This document shows, piece after piece, positions 57,743 through 64,000 of a DNA stretch of 64,000 nucleotides (positions are counted from its first letter, which is position 1; the number at the start of each line of letters is the position of its first letter). This stretch comes from Papilionanthe hookeriana x Papilionanthe teres (Eukaryota; Streptophyta; Magnoliopsida; Asparagales; Orchidaceae). The stretch covers positions 69,391,982-69,455,981 of the forward strand of contig CM040430.1 in the NCBI GenBank assembly GCA_022702705.1. The letters run 5' to 3'. Under the pieces are notes generated by a model. That model was given only the letters and a program-made list of their open reading frames with translations, was not told the origin of the DNA and made no database searches. The translations under genes and the position numbers were made by a program.

Positions 57743-59494
57743 TGGGCCGCTAGGAATATATGCGCTGATGATTTAGATATGAAAATTATGATTTTATAAT
57801 ATGGGATACTACGCAAGTATACGTATCGTTTATCAAGTAATATAGGACTTTCTGATTAAGTCTCGAGATATCAAACCTACAGGAAAAATATGAAAATTTT
57901 TAAAGAAATCAGAAAATTATCTTTTGACTATTTTTCATGGCTTTTGAAAGTATGTATTGATTTTGAAAAATTTTGAAAGCTGATTTGTATTTTAAAATTT
58001 TCTTAATAAAATGTTAAGCAAGAAATTAAAATTATAATAACTAATAACACTGGATGTAAAATACTATTAACTAGAATATCTTTTTCTTTCCTTTTATGAA
58101 GTAGTAATAATTCTTAAAGTATTGTTGTGGAAGTATTCAAATTTGTTGTGACAGAAAGAAGCAAAAGTGTTCTTTACTCTTACTTGGTTCTATAAACAAC
58201 ATATGTTAATTTGAAATTTTTATTATTTTGAACATGGTTAGGCAGGGAAGATACCAGTCTCTCACTCTAGAGTTCCCTCGATTCCCACCACCTGGGGTCT
58301 AACTTCTCATAACAAAAATCAAAACTTCAACCCAAATTAGGGGGTTTTAGCCTGTCACTCTAAAATCCTCTAATTTTACTCCCTTTTATAAAAATATCTT
58401 CTAATATTACATTCAATTATATGGACTGCAATTCTCATCCATATAATTGCATGTGGTTCTTACTAACTTTTATGAGACAATACTGCATTGGATCTTACAT
58501 AATCTCAAGAAATTCTATAACTTAACAGGCCAAATTAAGAAGTAAACAATGTTTTTAGAATCAATCTTCACAACTTCTTCCAACTTTTAAACACTTATAC
58601 TTTCCACAACAATTCTTTGTAAATTAATTACTTCTCCATTTAAGAAAGAAAAAGATAAAGTAAACTACTCAGAATGCATTGAGAAAATACAAAAACACAT
58701 TGATTTGAAATTAAAAACAATGAGAAAAATAACAAACTAAGCAAGTATTACTATAAAGATTAAAATTAAACACTTATTTGAAAATTCTCTCCACAAGACT
58801 AAGGAAGTTCCTCTGAAACTTTGACTCTTCGCTAAACTACTCCTCAGAGCAAGTCTCCCAACTTCGATGACTCAGAATACAAACTTCAAACTTCAATAAA
58901 AACTAAACTAAAAGAAAGAAAAGAAGTGAGAAGAAGAAGACTTCACTCTCACCCTTTTCTCCGTTCTACTCTCTACTCCTACTCTAAAATAAGAACTCTT
59001 AAAATGCAGTGGAAGAACAAAAGAAAGAAAGAAAGAACCCTTAAAAATGAAAAGGAAGAGTCTCCTAATCTTTCCTAAGACTCTCTTTAAATAGTAAACC
59101 AAAAGGTGCCTTGGTGTCTCTTCAAAATGTGTCCAGATTCAATGTATTTACCAAGGAACGCACCCCTTCATTCAAACTTGCCGCCCAAAGGAAGTTATGG
59201 TAGTTACCACCAAGAGTTGCATCCCATCCCCTTTGAAATTGGCATCAAATTCATTTGAATTTCGATGTAACTGTGGCAGCTAAGTGCCGGCCTAGCGGCG
59301 CTTAGCCGCCAGTGCCAAAATTTTGATTTTTCATTTTTTTGCTCCAAATTTGATCCAATTTTGCTCCTTTCATCATGACCATCTATTTTCATCATACCTG
59401 CAATAAAAACACAAAATACCTTCCATTAAAGTGCAATATCATTAAAAATATGTATAAAATGTGCATAAAAATACTAAAAATTTTTGGTGTATCA
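57743..59494 (-). repeat. Element 4 LTR, flanked by both polypurine tract and primer-site motifs
   Basis: 1752 bp, TGGGCCGC...GGTGTATCA. It has the conserved ACGCAAGTATACGTATCG block (57810-57830) and the palindrome words GGCGCTTAGCCGCCAGT (59297-59313). Its right side carries a polypurine tract (so it is a 3' LTR) and its left side primer-site motifs (so it also looks like a 5' LTR). Confidence 0.88.
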
Positions 59495-59507
59495 AAATCC
59501 CCCAAAC
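59495..59507 (-). other. Polypurine tract of element 4
   Basis: GTTTGGGGGATTT on the minus strand, directly at the LTR edge, like 3656-3670. Confidence 0.8.
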
Positions 59508-59514
59508 ATAAAAT

Positions 59515-59534
59515 GTTACTTGTCCTCAAGTGAC
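59515..59534 (-). other. Hairpin beside polypurine tract, element 4
   Basis: GTTACTTG TCCT CAAGTGAC is the element 1 hairpin with one change, which still allows a G:U pair on one RNA strand. Confidence 0.7.
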
Positions 59535-61031
59535 AGTTAATCTCATAAAATATTTTAGCATGCAAATTATGTAATGAGTTTCTTAGGAAGATAACAAAAT
59601 TTTGTTCTATAAATGGAATAGTCTAATTTAGAAAAAATTTCAGTAATTAAAACCAACTTAAAGTTTAGAAAGTTCTTAAGTAAAGGAAAATGACAAATAT
59701 AAGTTTCTATCTATTTCAGAAATATTTGTAGATTCTTCACAATATAGGATTCAAACACTTATTTTTCTTACTTAAAAATCTTTATTTGAAAATAATTTTT
59801 ACTTACTATATTATAACCTTAAGCTTTAGATTTTCTCTGAACTTAAATCTTAAACTTTAGGTATGAAACCAATTTTTGAGTAGGCCTTTAAATCCTCAAG
59901 CTTCTCCTCCCTTTTCATATACTATTTTTCACTTTTTATCTTTTTTTTTAATTTTTTTCTATAAGGCAATGATTACTATATCTGGATAGGCCTTTAATGA
60001 TTTTTAATTCCACCCTTCTATTTAAAGTAAAGGTCAGATATACGTCTTTTACTTAAAAATCATAATAATAGTATTTGAAAATTATTCTTCAATAAAAGAA
60101 ATTTAAGCTTTGAAGAATAAAAGTCAAATCTTCTATTTATCCAAAAATACAAAACTTCTTACTAAATATAGCTTTAACTTTATTTAACACCTCTTCATTA
60201 AGAAAATTTTAACTCTAAGTTTTTCATGATTACTATAAATTTTAACTAAATTCTTTTATTCATTTCTATATTCAAAATTTTGTTCCCCTAATATAACTTC
60301 ATGTACATAATTGTTCTCAATCAAAAATATGATTTATTATTAAGTATTCTTGAAAATCAAATAAAATTTTAGGTTTTTGAAAAATCTTTATTTTTTAAAA
60401 TCCCCCCCAAATTTTAATTTTTTAATTAATATAAAACATTTAAGCATAAGAAATGATATATGGGTGAGAAATAAAACTAACATATCATGCTTGCAGGAAT
60501 TTTTAATATCCTAATATGCAAGTATAACAATTTAAATAACATGAGTAAAATGAAATCAAATTTAGTTCTTCAAAACATATTTAATTTTTTTATACATAGA
60601 AAAGTAAAAATTTCAAAAAGACTTCTACAGTAGTGGAGGTTTTCAAAGCAAATACACACCAACTAAAATAACACACCGATACGTATAACGATATAGTAGT
60701 GGAATTTGAAAAATTTTAAACATGTAGTTTCCTAAGTAGAAGTTCCTAATAGTGGTTTATAATCTCCTAACAGTTCTTAAATTAAAGTACACACTACTAA
60801 AAACTCTGACATAACATACACATAAAAAAAATTACTATTTCACACACTACCACAAAACAACATATAAAACAACAACACAACAACATCGATACATCTGAGT
60901 TTGCATAACAGAAAAATAGTACAACTACAATCTGCATACTATCAAGGTTCACATCACACATAATGAAATTAAATACTAACAAAACAAACATACATCAACA
61001 ACAACACCACAAAAAAACAAATAACACAAAT
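59535..61031 (-). other. Element 4 3' untranslated region
   Basis: AT-rich, about 1.5 kb, with T-rich runs as in element 1. No credible ORF. The minus-strand open stretch 60797-60991 is Phe/Cys/Val-rich low complexity. Confidence 0.6.
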
Positions 61032-62181
61032 CTACTCATCATCATCCTTATCATCATCATCATCCTGCTCGTTCCAATCCCTGGATGGCACATAAGGTAT
61101 GTAGAATGGATGAGGGGACATCTCAGCACTCTGATCACCTCTAATCAGTCTATCCACATATTACTGATAATTATCCTCATATTCATCATATTTTACAATA
61201 TATCTTTCCACATTATCCAGCTTACCATCCTTATCTCTCATATGCTCTTGAGTAAGACTCACTTTTTTCAAAATCTTTCTTAATAAACCAGTCTGCAAAT
61301 CAGTAGATGATGAATCACGTGAATTAGTAGCACGAGAAGTAGATGCAGCATAAGCAGAAGCAGTAGAAGCCCTACCAAATCCTCCTCTCCAACCAAACTT
61401 TGAATGTACAGTGTAAGCACCAACATTTACACTAGTAATTGGTCTCAATGGCTTAAGTACCTCTTCCTAGGTTTCAAACTTCACTCCAGATCGTTCACAT
61501 AGTGAATGAATCAAGGAAGGAAATCCCATACTTACAGTAGTGGTTGATCTAGCACAGTTCAAAACATAATCATATATTATACTTCCAATGTCAACAGGCT
61601 TCCCTTGCTGAATACAATGGTTCAATACAACTCTTTCTCTCGTTACTTCACTGGTGTGAATCGAAGGTAAAAACTTAGATGAGATAAAATAATGTCATGC
61701 CTTAGAAATGGCATTCAATTTGAAAGCAGGAAAGTTCACTCTTCTATCATTTGTTATTTTCCATAATCCTCTTCCATCAGTCACAAATTCCATGATCGCA
61801 TCTAATTCTCCTTCCTAAGGATGATAGTTAGAATAAAAACAGAACATGTCAGGAGGTAGTCATAAAAAATATTGATTGTACTAGAAGAAAAATTGACCTC
61901 CTGTCTTCTAACCATCACTTGATTCTCTTCTGCAGCAGGTAAATTTACATAAAATTCTCTAACCACAAAACAACAGCAACAGCGGAGAAGCAACAGTAAT
62001 ACTCCCAGTTTCTTCTAGCAATCATATCTTCAATCACCTCTCCTGACTTACTAAACACATGCTCAGGAATCAACTTACGTGACTACAATGCATCGACGTA
62101 TCGTTCCTCAGCCCTCATACTAACAAATTTTTCAGAATCAAACTTCGTCTTTTCTCGTGCACGCTTTGACTTTGGAGCCAT
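61032..62181 (-). pseudogene. Athila 3' ORF of element 4, putative plant transposon protein-like
   Basis: Starts Met-Ala-Pro-Lys at 62181, ends in an Asp-rich tail (NEQDDDDDKDDDE) before the stop at 61032-61034. Same length, start wording and acidic end as 5064-6229 of element 1. Between them I see REFYVNLP, a segment on 61750-61440 matching the second half of the domain, and a Ser/Thr/Ala-rich linker (ASTASAYAASTS). At least four stops or frame changes are visible. No membrane segment or signal peptide. Role unknown. Confidence 0.68.
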
Positions 62182-62891
62182 CTCTAAAAATTCACGAAAA
62201 ATTCACCATAAATTCCAAAATCAAACTAAACTTGCTAAATTATCTTCCAAAAGATATTCAAATCTAACAATTTTTGTTGAGATCGGCTCTTAAATGATCC
62301 ACAAAATGATACCCTAGGCTCCTCTTTCGCGGTAAAAGAAGGTTGAAGACGATGGGGCTGTTGAAAATAGTAATTTTTGGGTTTTTAACTTTCGGGAATC
62401 AATTTTCCCGAACTAGAGCCTAAGCGCAAACTTTCGGCGCTTAGCCATGAAATCTGGCACGTAAGAGCTGGCACTCTGGCGCTTAGCCGCTAGTACCCAA
62501 ATTTTCATAATTAAGGTATATGCACTAAATCACTTTGTTGATTACCTTTAATTATTCCAGAATAATTATTTCTCCCCACAAATCTTCCAATACTCCAAAT
62601 CAAAGATAAATAACCATTGATTCCACACAAATTTCACAAAAACATAAACTTATATTAAAACAAACATAACATTTAATAACGTACTAGAATTTCTATCCAC
62701 ACATAGAGGATGAAATTCTCTAAATACAAGAGACGTTAATCTCAAACTGATAAGTATACATCTCTAGGATGTAACCATCACATCATCAGGCTCAGTTAAT
62801 ACTTAAATATAAACACTAAACACACCAAACATAACACACAAGAACACTAACATAACACATAAGAACACTAACAAAACAAAACAAAGCAATC
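62182..62891 (-). other. Spacer with palindrome words, element 4
   Basis: Contains GGCGCTTAGCCATG, and GGCGCTTAGCCGCTAGT (62481-62497), the element 4 version of the GC-rich words. Otherwise AT-rich. Confidence 0.55.
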
Positions 62892-63296
62892 TTAATTCCA
62901 TTCTCCATTAGGTGGAATATATCCAGGACCACTATTATTCTCATTTGACCCTTCTGGAATATAAATTTGATAGAACGGGCGATCATTGATCATTCTTACA
63001 TCATCTTCTTCAATCCATTTATTCTTTACAAACATCGCCTTATCTGTTTCTTTCACGTACCTTGAATGATTGAATTGCATCTTGAGTTTCCATCCCATGT
63101 GATTCAAATGCAGGTTAGTTTCATTGATCTTTGCTTCCATCAAAGTCACTCGGGCTTCAATTTTTGCAATCATTTCTGCAATACCTTGAATACTAACAGC
63201 GAGATATCCATTAAATAACTCCTTAGTACTATCACTAATGAACTTACTTTTGTCAGAATCTTGCTTCTTCTTCATCTCGTTCTCCCGTGAAGACAT
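62892..63296 (-). CDS. Small coiled-coil-like ORF downstream of integrase, element 4
   Basis: An uninterrupted ORF of 134 codons, start at 63296. Charged N-terminus (residues 1-20), then helix-prone residues 33-75 with Ile/Leu/Met at heptad-like spacing (IAEMIAKIEARVTLMEAKI), then the KMQFNH and KNKWIEED words shared with element 1 (6997-7367), and a Gly/Pro/Asn-rich end. I recognise no domain. Retention of an open frame in an otherwise broken element is either chance or a sign of younger age. Coiled-coil is my reading of the sequence, not a computed prediction. Confidence 0.6.
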   Translation of the reverse strand: MSSRENEMKKKQDSDKSKFISDSTKELFNGYLAVSIQGIAEMIAKIEARVTLMEAKINETNLHLNHMGWKLKMQFNHSRYVKETDKAMFVKNKWIEEDDVRMINDRPFYQIYIPEGSNENNSGPGYIPPNGEWN

Positions 63297-63727
63297 GATG
63301 CACTCAAAATTCTCTTCTTAGATCTTCAGAAATGAAAATAGGACTAGGGGCAAGTGTTTTTCTTAAGTCAGATCCTTTTTATAGACTTGGGAAATGCTAG
63401 AATATTCCCTAAGACGTTTAGAAACTCCAAAATAACTCCCAAAACTTCTCCCCCACGATCTAGGATTCTAGATCCACATTTTCACTTTTTTTATAACTGT
63501 GGCGCCTAAGCGCCAACTAGTCGGTGCTTAGCCGCCAGTGCACAATTTAGCAGAGGTCCGCTAAGTGTCCAAATTTACATTCTTACTTCTCTTAATTATC
63601 AATTAAGGTCAAATAAACTCTACCTAAGTTTAAAAACTCTAAATTACTATCACTAAAAGCATAAAACAAACCAAAAAAACCAAACAAAACACACAAAAAA
63701 AACATAAAGCAAAGCACACCGATAAAT
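63297..63727 (-). other. Integrase-3'ORF spacer with palindromes, element 4
   Basis: Contains GGCGCCTAAGCGCC (63502-63515) and GGTGCTTAGCCGCCAGT (63523-63539). No ORF that I believe. Confidence 0.55.
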
Positions 63728-63763
63728 ATGGGTTGCCTCCCACAAAGCGCTTGTTTTAACGTC
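63728..63763 (-). other. Conserved pol/3'-ORF junction motif, element 4
   Basis: Third copy of the motif at 7754-7790 and 38230-38265. The short stem is intact except for one base. Confidence 0.7.
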
Positions 63764-63785
63764 TTCAGCATGACATACCCAGAAC

Positions 63786-64000
63786 TCATTCTGAGTGACC
63801 CAACATCAAATTCTCATCAGATTTAGATTTATTGATCGAAAAATATGGTTTAAGTCTTTGTCCATTAACTTTAAATATTTTTCCAGTCTTAGGATCTTGA
63901 ATATCTACAGCTCCATAAGAATAAACTTTTATCACAATAAATCTACTCATCCACCTGGACTTAAGTTTTCCAGAAAATATTTTCAATCTCACATTATACA
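63786..64000 (-). pseudogene. int: Integrase C-terminus of element 4 (partial at window edge)
   Basis: Open from 63992 to the stop at 63786. Reads FSGKLKSRWMSRFIVIKV, the GPF module with GPF changed to SRF, then DPKTGKIFKVNGQRLKPYF, the same end as elements 1 and 2. The rest lies outside the window. Confidence 0.85.

Larger units (their letters stand above)
57743..64000 (-). mobile_element. Athila-type LTR retrotransposon, element 4 (cut by window end)
   Basis: Visible, from 3' to 5' of the element: LTR (57743-59494), polypurine tract (59495-59507), hairpin (59515-59534), 3' untranslated part, larger 3' ORF (61032-62181), small ORF (62892-63296), junction motif (63728-63763) and integrase C-terminus (63786-64000). 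The order and the motifs equal those of element 1. The 5' part lies beyond the window. Confidence 0.9.

Noticed and set aside
1..64000. tRNA, rRNA, CRISPR arrays, bacterial operons
   Set aside because: No cloverleaf-forming tRNA, no conserved rRNA words, no regularly spaced direct repeats with unique spacers. The DNA is clearly plant nuclear.

Overview
The window is repeat-only plant DNA. I find no host gene that I can support, no rRNA or tRNA gene, and almost every base can be placed in nested, mostly decayed Ty3/gypsy LTR retrotransposons. Athila-type Gag, protease, RT and integrase, tRNA-Asp-type primer sites, 1.6-1.8 kb LTRs, an unusually long second LTR-like family and heavy nesting point to a flowering plant with a large repeat-rich genome. 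I cannot name the species.

Two repeat systems alternate. (1) Athila-lineage elements, all four copies on the minus strand. Element 1 (1893-15111) is complete from LTR to LTR, with gag, pr, rt/rh, int, a small coiled-coil ORF and a 3' ORF resembling the 'putative plant transposon protein' domain, but it carries many stops and frameshifts. Element 2 (about 37955-45245) keeps its 5' LTR through integrase and has lost its 3' third. Element 4 (57743-64000) shows its 3' LTR, 3' ORFs and the end of integrase, and runs off the window. Two solo LTRs lie at 17825-19605 and 49690-51349, and an inverted LTR fragment lies at 45246-46233. (2) A very long LTR-like family, called B here, has ends TGTTGACC...GGTCAACA and is about 6.3-6.4 kb. 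Three copies are on the plus strand (B1 1506-21426 interrupted twice, B2 21427-28097, B3 47905-56098 interrupted once). Inverted pieces lie at 28961-30690 and 32633-37954.

The most unusual region is 28.1-32.6 kb (minus strand). A Tat-type integrase with an intact D,D35E triad is followed by an ORF with a KKRKV nuclear-localisation motif and then a region that reads like the N-terminal half of plant ALKBH9-type AlkB RNA demethylases. A second, independently decayed ALKBH-like copy lies at 28085-28960. Both stop before the iron-binding HxD...H part, and both are flanked by family B sequence. I infer that a family B/Tat-like retrotransposon lineage carried an AlkB-type oxygenase.

Reconstructed order of events: B1 inserted into an older LTR-like sequence (81-1505). 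Athila element 1 and a solo-LTR element later inserted into B1, with 5-bp target duplications ATTCT/GTTCC and ATCTT/ATCTT. Another Athila inserted into B3 (CTTGT/CTGGC) and was reduced to a solo LTR. Cis-structures conserved between Athila copies include a hairpin beside the polypurine tract, a hairpin at the pol/3'-ORF junction, and GC-rich palindrome clusters whose wording differs between elements but agrees between the LTR and interior of the same element.
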